Assembly (NCBI RefSeq): GCF_023558375.1
Contig: NZ_CP083761.1
Coordinates: forward strand, 2,970,001 to 3,034,000
Reading direction: 5' to 3'
DNA length: 64,000 bases
Source of the DNA: Chroococcidiopsis sp. CCMEE 29
GTDB lineage: Bacteria > Cyanobacteriota > Cyanobacteriia > Cyanobacteriales > Chroococcidiopsidaceae
The notes beneath the pieces are model-generated. The model worked only from the letters and a program-made list of their open reading frames with translations, had not been told where the DNA came from and did no database searches. This document shows, in pieces, positions 8,738-17,663 of the stretch (within the stretch, counting starts at the first letter, position 1; every line of letters starts with the position of its first letter). Position numbers and translations under genes: made by a program.

Positions 8738-9310
8738 TTACTCGCTCAGCTTGTTAAATGCAAGGATTAATCGCCGCTGGTGTCTTAGTAATATCCCTTC
8801 CTCCTCAAACTGCTGCAACATCCGGGTCACGGAAACTCGTGTGGTATTTATTACCTCTGCCATTTCTTGATGGGTTACCCCTAAGTCAATTAGCCTTCCT
8901 TGGTCAACGTCACGCCCAAATTTCTGACTTAACCACAGCAGGAATTGCCACAACCGCAGGGAAACTGGTTTCCGGTGAACAATACTTAGAAGTTCTTCTG
9001 CTTGCTGTATATGTGATAACATAGCATCTACGGTCTGATACCACAATTCAGATGGCAGAATGCTCGTTTCTACACTTGTCAAACACTCAATCTGGTAAGG
9101 CAAGACTCGAGTTAGGGCATGACCAACGACATCTCCCGCACCCCAGTATCCCAATGTTATCAATGAACCTTGCTCACTCCAGGTTACAGTACGAACTACT
9201 CCGCGCTCAATTCGCCACAAGATGTCTTGCCGTGGCGGAATTAAATCATGGCGGCTAAACACCCGTTGGGTAATCGGGGAGAGGCTTGGAGTCGGTGCAG
9301 AAATTACCAT
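8738..9310 (-). CDS. Crp/Fnr family transcriptional regulator
   Basis: This 190-residue protein has an N-terminal cNMP-like β-roll (IERGVVRTVTWSEQGSLITL…GDVVG) and a C-terminal winged helix-turn-helix (THQEMAEVINTTRVSVTRML, then QFEEEGIL). The effector-binding loop is not a clear cAMP pocket, so the ligand is uncertain. It starts at ATG 9310. It lies between the porin and phoX genes, both on the same strand; no target site was identified. Confidence 0.85.
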   Translation of the reverse strand: MVISAPTPSLSPITQRVFSRHDLIPPRQDILWRIERGVVRTVTWSEQGSLITLGYWGAGDVVGHALTRVLPYQIECLTSVETSILPSELWYQTVDAMLSHIQQAEELLSIVHRKPVSLRLWQFLLWLSQKFGRDVDQGRLIDLGVTHQEMAEVINTTRVSVTRMLQQFEEEGILLRHQRRLILAFNKLSE

Positions 9311-9400
9311 ATATAAAACCGTTGTTTGTGCATTTAAGCTGTCATTCGTACTTTGACTTATGGTTTAGTCTTTCATTCTTGAGAAATACTGTCAATTACT

Positions 9401-11638
9401 CTAGGTGTACTTGCGGTTAGGTTGAATGGCAACAACACTCGGTTTAGGTGGAGCATTGGGGCTTTTACTGGGCCAGTTAGAGCCAATGGGGACTTGGCGA
9501 ATTTGTTTAAATTCTTTACCTTCAGTGGTAGTAATTGCCAATTCACGAGCTTCTGATGCCCCATTTTTGCGGACTCCGTTAACTTCCCCTGGGTGCTGAA
9601 CTGAGAGGAACAGAGTCTGCTGATTTGCAGTGAAGCAGGGACCTGTCGTTTCACACTCCATCGGTCCCATTCCAAAAAGATATGCTTTCCCCGCCTCTGC
9701 TCCATTAGTCGGAATAAACCAAATAGAATTATTGCTAAATAAACCTGATAAGCTTGCCGGTTTACCCTGCTGATCGACACGACTGTTAAGCGCTTTGTTG
9801 TGTTTGCCGCCAGCTATGTCAGTGACTACCCATAGATGACCACTGCGGTCAATTAACAAGTTGTCCGGGTTAGAAAAACCCGCCCCACCAGCGGCTGGCT
9901 CGCCTCCCATTGCTAGCATTTGCCAGCGGAAACTTAGGGCAGCGGGTTCATTGCTATCTTCAGTCAAACGCATCACCCAGCCATACTCGTAGGGTGTTTC
10001 ACCGTTGGGACCTTTGAAAATGCGTTTGTCTGGTCCCCCCTCGTCGCCTGGAGAACCCGAAGTGAAGGTAATGTAGAGAGAGCCATCTGGCGCTATTTCC
10101 GTATCTTCTGGACGAGCAGTACAGGTAGCGCCGACGGCATTGGCAGCGTAGTGAGCATCAATCAGAATCGCGCCTTGTTTTTCTTCGGCATTGCCGCTAT
10201 AAAGGCTGCCTAAATTTTTGTATTGCTGCTTGAACTGTTTAATCTGCGCCTCAGTTTTGGCTTCAAAGTCACCACCGACTGAAGATAAAACGGATGCTGC
10301 TTGAGCGCCATTACGTAGCGGTAGTCCGATCAGGTTGCCCTCAATGTTGCTGGGTAAATCTGGGTTAACGGGTGTATCTGCTTGCAAAGGAATCCAGTTA
10401 CCAGTGCCATCCGGGTTGAATTTAGCAGCGTAGAGCAAGCCATGTTGTAATAACTGTGAATTGGCTTTGTCTTGCGGGTTGAGGACTTGATCGCGACTGA
10501 CAAATTTGTAAATGTGTCCGCCTCGGCGATCGCACCCGGAATAAAAAGCTAGCTGTTTACCAGCTACAACGCGCACACCAACTGCTTCATGGCGATAACG
10601 TCCCAACCACGTATGTTTAGTGCCATAGTCACTTGGGTTAGCAGGGTCAACTTCCACAATCCAGCCGTACTTGTTCCCAGCTAAACCAAAAACATTTCCC
10701 TGACCGTACAATTCCTCATCATCTAGAGCAAAAGCTCGCTCACTTGGGTCAAAGGATGTGCCATCGGCATATACTGCTTCCGGCACCTGCGCTTGAAAGT
10801 TTTCTTCCGCACTTAAAACCGTACCCCAAGGCGTGGTTCCACCGGCACAATTACCAAAAGAACCGATGATGCGATCGCCTAACCCATCAATGTAACCCTG
10901 TCCTTGCTGTTTGCGAAACACAGCTACTGCCGGACCCGTTGCTTGAAGATAACGCCCATCTTCTAATCCAGATACGCCACTGATCCGCCGATCTGCTTTA
11001 GAGTTGGTGCGCTCCCAACTTCCTGCTGTTTGGCGAACTGAAATTACTCCAATTCCCTGGTCTAGCAGCGCTTCTTTACAAATCTCTTGAACTTGGACTT
11101 TTAGTGGGTCTTTGTCTGGCATAGCATAAGCATTAATTTCACTTCCAGCACTAGCATGCTGAATTGCCGCCTGCACCTGTTTCAACGGCAGTGACTTGCC
11201 AATCACTTGCTGATACGTCTGAATCCAGGGGAGGGCGCTAATATATTCAAAATTAACTGTCAGATATCCCTGATTCTCTCCGGTCTCCACAAAAGATAAA
11301 TAATCGTTGTTGTAACCAAAGCGAGAATCACCCACTTTGTCGCCCCAAGTAGCGATAACTTCATAGCTAAACCCCTCCGGCAGCAACAGGTCATCAATTA
11401 CTTCATAAGTGCTGTATTGCTCAATCTGTTGAGCCGGTGTAACGCCAGAGGTTTCCAGGGGCATCGGTCCTTTAATTGGTTGAAATGAAAAGTTCTCTCC
11501 TGGCTGAGAAGATGTCTGTAGCGTGGGATTGGTAAACGGCATGGAGAACTTTTTCCCCCGGGAAACTAGCGCTCCGAGGGCGATCGCACCCGCACTCCCG
11601 CCCAGAAACAGTAATAAATTCCGACGCTTGAGCTTCAT
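9401..11638 (-). CDS. phoX: PhoX family alkaline phosphatase (DUF839)
   Basis: This 745-residue protein has an N-terminal Tat-type signal (KRRNLLLFLGGSAGAIALGA), so it should be exported folded. The body has PhoX/DUF839 features: GCDRRGGHIYKF, SAEENFQAQVPEA, LGRYRHEAVGV, FGNCAGGTTPWGT and a late NPDNLLIDRSGHLWVVTD segment. PhoX enzymes are Ca2+/Fe-dependent periplasmic phosphomonoesterases that free phosphate from organic esters. It heads a same-strand phosphate cluster with phoU, sphS and sphR upstream. A Pho-box-like site at 11720-11738 lies about 80 bp before its ATG 11638. Confidence 0.9.
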   Translation of the reverse strand: MKLKRRNLLLFLGGSAGAIALGALVSRGKKFSMPFTNPTLQTSSQPGENFSFQPIKGPMPLETSGVTPAQQIEQYSTYEVIDDLLLPEGFSYEVIATWGDKVGDSRFGYNNDYLSFVETGENQGYLTVNFEYISALPWIQTYQQVIGKSLPLKQVQAAIQHASAGSEINAYAMPDKDPLKVQVQEICKEALLDQGIGVISVRQTAGSWERTNSKADRRISGVSGLEDGRYLQATGPAVAVFRKQQGQGYIDGLGDRIIGSFGNCAGGTTPWGTVLSAEENFQAQVPEAVYADGTSFDPSERAFALDDEELYGQGNVFGLAGNKYGWIVEVDPANPSDYGTKHTWLGRYRHEAVGVRVVAGKQLAFYSGCDRRGGHIYKFVSRDQVLNPQDKANSQLLQHGLLYAAKFNPDGTGNWIPLQADTPVNPDLPSNIEGNLIGLPLRNGAQAASVLSSVGGDFEAKTEAQIKQFKQQYKNLGSLYSGNAEEKQGAILIDAHYAANAVGATCTARPEDTEIAPDGSLYITFTSGSPGDEGGPDKRIFKGPNGETPYEYGWVMRLTEDSNEPAALSFRWQMLAMGGEPAAGGAGFSNPDNLLIDRSGHLWVVTDIAGGKHNKALNSRVDQQGKPASLSGLFSNNSIWFIPTNGAEAGKAYLFGMGPMECETTGPCFTANQQTLFLSVQHPGEVNGVRKNGASEARELAITTTEGKEFKQIRQVPIGSNWPSKSPNAPPKPSVVAIQPNRKYT

Positions 11639-11719
11639 TATGTCGTGTGGCTAACCCGCATCTAGGACAGATCAATGTCAACCAGCGTCATCAACCTTAA
11701 GCTTGATAATAAAGCTGTA

Positions 11720-11738
11720 AGTTTAAGAACAGGTAAAT
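11720..11738 (-). promoter_or_regulatory. Putative Pho box (SphR site) for phoX
   Basis: On the minus strand ATTTACCT-GTT-CTTAAACT gives two 8-bp direct repeats at the cyanobacterial Pho-box spacing of 3 bp. Against CTTAACCT they match 6/8 and 7/8. The 8-mers on either side at the same spacing match poorly. The position, 82-100 bp upstream of phoX, suits an activator. Confidence 0.5.
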
Positions 11739-11803
11739 ATTTATTAAAAACTGGATTGCCTGAAATAGGGGCGAGGCAATTTTAGATTTTGGATTAGGAA
11801 CTC

Positions 11804-11868
11804 TCCCCTAACCCCTAACCCCTAACCCCTAACCCCTAACCCCTAACCCCTAACTCCTAACCCCTAGT
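11804..11868. repeat. CCCCTAA heptamer tandem repeat
   Basis: About nine near-perfect copies of the 7-mer CCCCTAA (one with TCCTAA) lie between phoU and phoX, ending 7 bp from the phoU stop. This is the short tandemly repeated repetitive (STRR) type common in cyanobacteria. Related stretches occur near 32272, 51505, 53318 and 22836. Confidence 0.9.
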
Positions 11869-11874
11869 GAAACT

Positions 11875-12552
11875 TTAAGAGCGTTGGCCTGTAACGATGT
11901 AGGCTACTCGTTGACCAATATTGGTGGCGTGATCCGCCATTCGCTCTAGGTGACGAATCACCAACACCAGTAAGAGAATTGGCTCCACCACTCCTTTGAT
12001 ATCCCTTTCTGTAGCCAAGGTTTGGTAGAGTGTTTCATAAGCAGTGTCTACAGCATCATCCAGCCGCTTTATCTCTCTTCCAGCTTGAGCATCTAAGTCA
12101 GCTAGTGCTATTAGACTTGCTGCCAGCATTGCTTGGGCATGATGAGACATGATCTCAACTTGCGGTAAACATGCATGAGGTGGATAGGGAAAAAGTTTAA
12201 TTGCAATTTCCGCTAAATCCTCGGCATAATCTCCAATGCGCTCTAAGTCTCGCACGAGTTGCATAAAGGCACTTAGCAAGCGCAAATCTTTTGCCGCTGG
12301 TCCTTGCGAGGTCAGCAGTCCCGCACATTCCAATTCAATTTGCCGATAAAACTGATCGATTTGTTTATCTAGTAAGGGAAGTTCCTCAGCCGCTGCCAAG
12401 TTGCGGGCGAATAGCGCTTGATGGCTGAGACGAAACGAGTGTTCAACTAACGCTCCCATGCGTAAGATGTCCCGTTCTACCCGCTTGAGGCGACGGTCAA
12501 AATGAGAGGGTTCAGGGTTTGAATGGTAAACGACAGAATTCACCCTTTGCAA
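11875..12552 (-). CDS. phoU: Phosphate signalling protein PhoU
   Basis: This 225-residue all-helical protein has the two PhoU repeats (about 20-110 and 120-220). The repeat motifs LVRDLERIGDYAEDLAEIAI and LVIRHLERMADHATNIGQRV are diagnostic. PhoU is a negative regulator linking the Pst transporter to the phosphate sensor kinase. It lies 42 bp downstream of sphS on the same strand, consistent with an sphR-sphS-phoU unit. The extreme start is uncertain: TTG 12552 or GTG 12543. Confidence 0.92.
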   Translation of the reverse strand: MQRVNSVVYHSNPEPSHFDRRLKRVERDILRMGALVEHSFRLSHQALFARNLAAAEELPLLDKQIDQFYRQIELECAGLLTSQGPAAKDLRLLSAFMQLVRDLERIGDYAEDLAEIAIKLFPYPPHACLPQVEIMSHHAQAMLAASLIALADLDAQAGREIKRLDDAVDTAYETLYQTLATERDIKGVVEPILLLVLVIRHLERMADHATNIGQRVAYIVTGQRS

Positions 12553-12594
12553 TTTTGGCTATGCAGTGAATAAACACTGTGTCTAATATAATGT

Positions 12595-13902
12595 TCAGTT
12601 ACTAAAGTTTGCCATTGCGGCTGGCAGTTCAACTTGTAGCCAAGCACCGCCAGTTTCAGGATGGTTCATGGCTTTAACTGTGCCATTATGAGCTAGAACA
12701 ATTTGCCGGACGATCGCTAAACCTAAGCCGCTACCCGTATTTTCTGGTGAAGCTTCTGAATTACTCAGGGATGCTGGCTGCCTTGTCCTTGCTGGATCTC
12801 CCCGATAGAATCGCTCAAAAACATGGGGTAAATCCGATTCTGGAAAACCAGGACCCGAGTCAATAATATTAATTTGCACTTGCTGAGGAGTAGCTTCAGC
12901 AGGACTCAGATTGACTTCAACGCGAATCGTTCCCTGCGGATAGGTATATTTGATAGCGTTATCCAGCAAATTGAGAAAAACTTGGGTGAGACGGGATTTG
13001 TCTGCACTGAGCCACACGGTTTCTGGACCAGAATAGGTAAGACTCAATTGATGCTGCCGCGCCAAAGGCTCTAGGGTCTGCCAAACAGAGTTGATCAGCG
13101 ATCGCACCTCCACTGGTTGGAAATTAAGCTTTCTGCTGGGATCTACTTCCAACTGACTCAGTTCCAGCCAGGTTTGCACTAAGTTAATCAGTCGGTCAAC
13201 TTCAGGCACAAGCCGATCAACCCAGCGCCGGGTTGAGGGCTCTAGCTGCTGCTGCAAGGTTTCCACGACTAACCGAATTGAGGTTAGCGGAGTTCTTAAT
13301 TCATGAGCTAAATCGGAAACCAAGCGATCGCGTGCTTGCGTCAGCTCAACTAGAGGTTGGCGATTTTCCAGAAATACTCCAACTTGTCCTGCTGGTAAAG
13401 GCCAGCTAAATGCCCGTAAATTGAGCGATCGCAGTCCACCTATCGCTGCTGCATCTGCACTAGCTGGGTGAAATACCCACTCTTGCACCTCTGGCTGCTG
13501 CCGCTCCCGAGTTTGTTCAATCAACTGGTCAAGTTCATAAGAGCGCACCAACTCCAGTAGCAAGCGTACCTGTCGTGGCTCCCATTTTTGCAAACCCAGT
13601 AGCTGCTGCGCCTGTTGATTACACCATAGCAGTTGATTTTCTTCATCAACCTGTAAATATCCTAGTGGTGCAACTTGCAGCAGTTGTTGCCAGATTTCCA
13701 ACTGGTTCTGTAGTTCCTGGCGTTGCTGCTGTTGTAGGCTAATCTCTCGTCGCAACCGTGAAAGCAGTGACAAGGAGATTTCCGAGGTATCGGTCTGCAC
13801 CATCCGGAGTAAATGCCGCAGTTTTCCCTGGAATTGGGTACGTTGCCAAAGCCAAAACCCAATTCCTATCCCCAGGCCAAGAAAAAATGCCAGCAGAGCC
13901 AT
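12595..13902 (-). CDS. sphS: Phosphate sensor histidine kinase (PhoR/SphS)
   Basis: This 435-residue kinase has an N-terminal membrane segment (MALLAFFLGLGIGIGFWLWQ), a coiled linker, a PAS-like region (about 70-160), an H-box with LAHELRTPLTSIRL and a HATPase domain with N-box NLLDNAIKYTYP, G1 DSGPGF and G2 GSGLGLAIV. By family and position it phosphorylates SphR at low phosphate. ATG 13902 was chosen; TTG 13905 is next to it. It sits 79 bp after sphR and 42 bp before phoU. Confidence 0.92.
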   Translation of the reverse strand: MALLAFFLGLGIGIGFWLWQRTQFQGKLRHLLRMVQTDTSEISLSLLSRLRREISLQQQQRQELQNQLEIWQQLLQVAPLGYLQVDEENQLLWCNQQAQQLLGLQKWEPRQVRLLLELVRSYELDQLIEQTRERQQPEVQEWVFHPASADAAAIGGLRSLNLRAFSWPLPAGQVGVFLENRQPLVELTQARDRLVSDLAHELRTPLTSIRLVVETLQQQLEPSTRRWVDRLVPEVDRLINLVQTWLELSQLEVDPSRKLNFQPVEVRSLINSVWQTLEPLARQHQLSLTYSGPETVWLSADKSRLTQVFLNLLDNAIKYTYPQGTIRVEVNLSPAEATPQQVQINIIDSGPGFPESDLPHVFERFYRGDPARTRQPASLSNSEASPENTGSGLGLAIVRQIVLAHNGTVKAMNHPETGGAWLQVELPAAMANFSN

Positions 13903-13981
13903 CAAATAAAGGATAAAGGATGTAGGGCGAAGGATGAATGATTCATCATTCAGACTTCTGAGTTTGCTTGAGCGCTAATTG

Positions 13982-14683
13982 CTAACCAAATCGGTAACCA
14001 AACCCGCGTACAGTAACAAGGTATTCCGGATGGCTAGGGTCTTTCTCTAATTTTTCTCGTAACCAGCGGATGTGAACGTCTACCGTTTTACTATCTCCAA
14101 CAAAATCTGTTCCCCAAACTTGGTCAAGCAACTGCTCCCGTGACCAAACCCGGCGGGGATAATTTAGAAATAGCTCTAGCAGGCGGAACTCCTTGGGTGA
14201 AAGGCTGACTTCCTGATCTCGAACTGTGACACGACACTCTTGAAGATAAAGTGTGACGTCTTTAAATTGTAAAACAGGCAGCTGGGGCAAGCTACCTAGG
14301 CGTTGGCGGCGTAACAAAGCGCGGCATCGAGCGACTAATTCCCGCATACTAAAGGGTTTAGTGAGGTAGTCGTCTGCACCTACTTCCAACCCTAAGACGC
14401 GATCGGTTTCACTTCCCTTGGCGCTGAGGATCAATATTGGTACTAGGTTGCCTTGATGACGTAGTAAGCGGCAGATATCCAACCCATTGATATGAGGCAG
14501 CATCAAATCCAGAATCACTAAGTCAAAGGGTAATTCTCCCAAGCTAGGTTCAGCACTTTGGAGCAATGCTAAAGCGGTTCGTCCATCGGCGGCGGCGGCG
14601 ATCGCGTAACCTTCCGCCTCCAAAGCCAGAACAAGCATTTCCCGAATCAGGTTTTCATCTTCAACCACTAAAATGCGGCTCAT
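13982..14683 (-). CDS. sphR: Phosphate response regulator (PhoB/SphR)
   Basis: This OmpR/PhoB-type regulator of about 233 residues has a receiver domain (MSRILVVEDENLIREM, phospho-acceptor Asp in DLVILDLMLPHING, Lys in YLTKPF) and a C-terminal winged helix (LSPKEFRLLELFLNYPRRV … VDVHIRWLREKLE). It activates phosphate-starvation genes by binding Pho boxes. The frame is open back to 14743 and the true start could be there, but M at 14683 begins directly at the receiver domain. Confidence 0.92.
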   Translation of the reverse strand: MSRILVVEDENLIREMLVLALEAEGYAIAAAADGRTALALLQSAEPSLGELPFDLVILDLMLPHINGLDICRLLRHQGNLVPILILSAKGSETDRVLGLEVGADDYLTKPFSMRELVARCRALLRRQRLGSLPQLPVLQFKDVTLYLQECRVTVRDQEVSLSPKEFRLLELFLNYPRRVWSREQLLDQVWGTDFVGDSKTVDVHIRWLREKLEKDPSHPEYLVTVRGFGYRFG

Positions 14684-14743
14684 TTGCCCGATTTCTAACT
14701 TGGAGGGACACTTGGTTAGTTCACTAGTAAACATTAATGACAA

Positions 14744-15108
14744 AGCTTCATGCCTGTTTTTGCATCCTTATTATCTGATCTGATGGCTCTGATAACATCA
14801 TCTCTGAGGAGTTATACCGTTTCTTGATTTACTTCCACTTTGATGAAAGCTCTTTCCCCCTTCAAAAGGGGGGTTGGGGGATCAAAAAACGTGCAACCTT
14901 CAGCAGAATTGGTATTACGCACTTATAATGATATTCCTGTCGTAGCTCTTGTTCTAGAGTATCTAGTGTTGGACAAGACTGAAAACTATTTTTGACTTAA
15001 GTCAGCTTTTCCGTAATTGATGTAACTATAGATACCTTAGCTAGCATCCTAATTTGAGTTGGTTTAGTATTGCAGTGAGTTATATTTACTTGACAAAGGT
15101 TGACTGCA
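14744..15108. other. Intergenic region upstream of sphR and ydcF-like gene
   Basis: Divergent promoter region. It holds a C/G-tract repeat (CCCCCTTCAAAAGGGGGG, 14860-14877) and a perfect 12-bp palindrome TGACTTAAGTCA at 14993-15004, about 105 bp before the YdcF gene, which could be an operator. No convincing Pho box or gene was seen. Confidence 0.35.
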
Positions 15109-15912
15109 ATGCTTGACCCAGCTTTATGCGTTCACCAGCCCAGTCAGTGGCTTGCCTGGAAGTCAATGGTTGCTACCTGGCTATTGACACCCACACTGGT
15201 AGTGCTGCCGCTTACAGCTTTAATTCTATTACCTTGGATAATTCCTCGATTGCCTTGGAAGCGCCAATTGAGCGGATTAGGAACTGCTTTATTGTTGATG
15301 TATTATATTGCTACCTTACCTTTAACAACTGCTATGGCAGCCAAAGGACTTGTAACCTTTGTTCCATCAGATCCAGGTGTAACTGCTGATGCAATTGTTG
15401 TCTTAGGACGAGGAGCAAGATTGAGAAACTCCCGCGTTGATGTTGCAGCTGAGCTTTGGAAAGAAAATCGGGCACCTTTGATTTTTGCCAGTGGCGCAGG
15501 AGATGGTTCTCAAATCGTTGAGCTTTTAAGCGTAGAAGGTATTCCTAATCAAGCACTAAACGAAGAAAGCTGTTCTCGAACTACCCAGGAAAATGCTTTA
15601 TTCACAGCCACAGTGCTAAAACCACAAGGAGTCAAACAAATATTGCTGGTGACCGATCCCCCTCATATGTTGCGATCGCTACTGACTTTTCGTAGTTTAG
15701 GTTTTACAGTCATTCCTCATCTCAGTCCACTCCCACCAGATTTACCTCAGGGAAGAAAAGCGGTGATGGTCTTATATGAATATGTAGGCTTAGTTAGCTA
15801 TGGTTTAAAAGGGCGTTATTTTCCGCAAAGTCTACCGATAGCAGAAAGACCTATAATCGCAACAATAGAAAACCCTCCAAGTTTTCAACTGCAAGTGGTA
15901 ACCACTCCCTGA
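15109..15912 (+). CDS. YdcF/ElyC (DUF218) family membrane protein
   Basis: This protein of about 267 residues has two N-terminal membrane segments (MVATWLLTPTLVVLPLTALI and LGTALLLMYYIATLPLT) followed by a DUF218 domain. The domain begins DAIVVLGRG and continues with SRTTQENALFTATVL, ILLVTDPPHMLRS and YEYVGLVSYGLKG. Family members (SanA, ElyC, YdcF) are implicated in envelope and peptidoglycan precursor homeostasis; the reaction is not established. ATG 15109 has AAAGGT 8 bases upstream; TTG 15100 is an alternative. Confidence 0.85.
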   Translation: MLDPALCVHQPSQWLAWKSMVATWLLTPTLVVLPLTALILLPWIIPRLPWKRQLSGLGTALLLMYYIATLPLTTAMAAKGLVTFVPSDPGVTADAIVVLGRGARLRNSRVDVAAELWKENRAPLIFASGAGDGSQIVELLSVEGIPNQALNEESCSRTTQENALFTATVLKPQGVKQILLVTDPPHMLRSLLTFRSLGFTVIPHLSPLPPDLPQGRKAVMVLYEYVGLVSYGLKGRYFPQSLPIAERPIIATIENPPSFQLQVVTTP

Positions 15913-15956
15913 CTTAACCAAGAATGCCTCGCGACCCCTAACTCTGAGGTGTAATT

Positions 15957-17381
15957 ATGCTCGACATCAAGACTCTCGACGCCAACACTCTCGATATTGA
16001 TACTCTACGCCAAGTACAAATCTTATCTAAATTGCCAGACGAGCGTTTGCAGTGGTTACTTACACAGGGTAAGGAAGTATGGGTACAGCCTGGTGAGATT
16101 CATCGCCGTGAAGGAGATCCTGCGGAGCACGTGTTTGTGCTGCTTGAAGGTCAGGTGAGGATTACTCAGAAGGTTAGCACTCAAGAAATTATCTTAGCGA
16201 CCTACGACACGAAAACGCTGTATGGCGAACTGCCCGTGTTGATGGGAAAAGCTCATTTTTGGGCAAGCGGTCGTGCCTTGACTCGCTGCCGGATTTTTGA
16301 ATTGCCGAATGAGGCATTTTGGCAACTGCTAGCAAGTTGTTCTTGCGTGACAACCTCGATTCTCCGCACAATGGCACAGCGCGTCCAAGCAGTACAGGTG
16401 TTGTCACAGCACCGCGAAAAGCTGATAGCACTTGGAACCTTGGCAGCTGGACTTGCCCACGAACTGAACAACCCAGCGGCAGCATGTCGTCGCGCAGTCG
16501 GGCAATTACAAGAAACCTTTGAGGTTCTACAACCCTTGGCGCTGAAGTTAAATCAGCAGCAGATGACCTGCCCCGAACCAGAATTTTTAGTGCAATTGCA
16601 GCAAGAAGCCTTCAAGGGTGCCACAACCTCTACTCCTCTCGATCCACTAACACAAAGCGATCGCGAGGATGAGGTGGCAAACTGGCTAGAAGAACGTGGA
16701 ATTGCTGATGGTTGGAAATTTGCTCCTACCCTAGTGAGTGCAGGACTCTACACAGATTGGTTAGATACCGTTGCCCAGAAAGTATCTGATCGCTCACTTG
16801 CCAAGGTACTGAACTGGCTAGTGACGACCCTAACAGCAGTCGGGCTGTTGAATGAAATTGAACACTGTACTGGACGGATCTCCACGTTAGTCCAGGCAGT
16901 TAAAGATTACTCCTACATGGATCAGGCTCCTTTGCAGGAGGTGGATGTGCATGAAGGGTTAGAAAGTACGCTGACAATCTTGAGTCATAAGCTCAAGCAA
17001 GGCGTTACTGTTATCCGCGAGTACGATCGCAGCCTACCACGTATCACTGCCTATGGCAGCGAATTGAACCAGGTTTGGACTAATCTGATTGACAATGCGA
17101 TCGATGCGATGAATGAGCAGGGTCAAGTTTGGATTCGCACCTCCCGCGAAAACGATCATGTGTTGGTGGAGATTGTGGATAACGGACCTGGCATTCCACC
17201 GGAGATCCAGGCACATATCTTTGAGCCGTTTTTCACAACCAAGGGGGTAGGTCAAGGAACTGGGTTAGGGCTGCACATTGCCTATCGTGTTGTTGTAGGA
17301 CAGCATCAAGGCGATCTGCGGGTGATTTCCCAGCCTGGGGATACCCGCTTTCAGGTGCGTCTGCCCGTGAATCAAAGCTAA
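15957..17381 (+). CDS. Histidine kinase with N-terminal cyclic-nucleotide-binding domain
   Basis: This 474-residue soluble protein has a cNMP-binding β-roll at about 15-140 (VWVQPGEIHRREGDPAEHVF…YGELPVL), an H-box LAAGLAHELNNPAAACRRAV with the likely phospho-His, a long helical insert and a HATPase domain (NLIDNAIDAMNEQG, VDNGPGIP, GTGLGLHIAYRVV). It has no receiver domain and no response-regulator gene lies beside it. TGAGGTG just before ATG 15957 is a good ribosome-binding site. The next gene also begins with a cNMP domain, so the two may share a signal. Ligand unknown. Confidence 0.88.
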   Translation: MLDIKTLDANTLDIDTLRQVQILSKLPDERLQWLLTQGKEVWVQPGEIHRREGDPAEHVFVLLEGQVRITQKVSTQEIILATYDTKTLYGELPVLMGKAHFWASGRALTRCRIFELPNEAFWQLLASCSCVTTSILRTMAQRVQAVQVLSQHREKLIALGTLAAGLAHELNNPAAACRRAVGQLQETFEVLQPLALKLNQQQMTCPEPEFLVQLQQEAFKGATTSTPLDPLTQSDREDEVANWLEERGIADGWKFAPTLVSAGLYTDWLDTVAQKVSDRSLAKVLNWLVTTLTAVGLLNEIEHCTGRISTLVQAVKDYSYMDQAPLQEVDVHEGLESTLTILSHKLKQGVTVIREYDRSLPRITAYGSELNQVWTNLIDNAIDAMNEQGQVWIRTSRENDHVLVEIVDNGPGIPPEIQAHIFEPFFTTKGVGQGTGLGLHIAYRVVVGQHQGDLRVISQPGDTRFQVRLPVNQS

Positions 17382-17663
17382 ACTAGGGGTCAGGGGTTAG
17401 GGGTCGGGGGTCAGAGGAAGAAAAAATACAGTACGGGCGGGTTTATCAGACATCGGTGTTTCCAAATCAACAATTAGGTTAAACCCACCCCTATTACTGC
17501 CGATTAACGGCTGCGACTGAAAAAAACAGCAGCAAGGACAATCAAACCCAAAAGTGCTAATGGCACCCAGAGATTGGGAAGATCAGACACACTCATAGCA
17601 GTCTTTTCTAGTCCAGTAGAGCTTCCTATTCAATATTAAGCAGCATCATCAGGGAATCCAGCC
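17382..17663. other. Intergenic region with palindromic repeat
   Basis: It contains one copy of a dispersed palindrome with arms GGGCGGGTTTA (17435-17445) and TTAAACCCACCCC (17479-17491). Related copies are at 29558, 29646, 39805 and 58910. A possible 30-codon minus-strand gene is listed separately. Confidence 0.6.
17504..17596 (-). CDS. Possible 30-residue single-span membrane peptide
   Basis: From ATG 17596 the minus strand encodes MSVSDLPNLWVPLALLG followed by a hydrophobic run and the basic end SRSR, then TAA. This gives one membrane span with a positive C-terminus, the pattern of small photosynthetic or respiratory complex subunits. I do not match it to a named subunit, and the upstream ribosome-binding site (AGAAAAGA) is weak. 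It may be chance. Confidence 0.35.
   Translation of the reverse strand: MSVSDLPNLWVPLALLGLIVLAAVFFSRSR

Noticed and set aside
11804-11868. Could the tandem repeats be a CRISPR array?
   Set aside because: The unit is a 7-mer with no spacers; there are no cas genes in the window.
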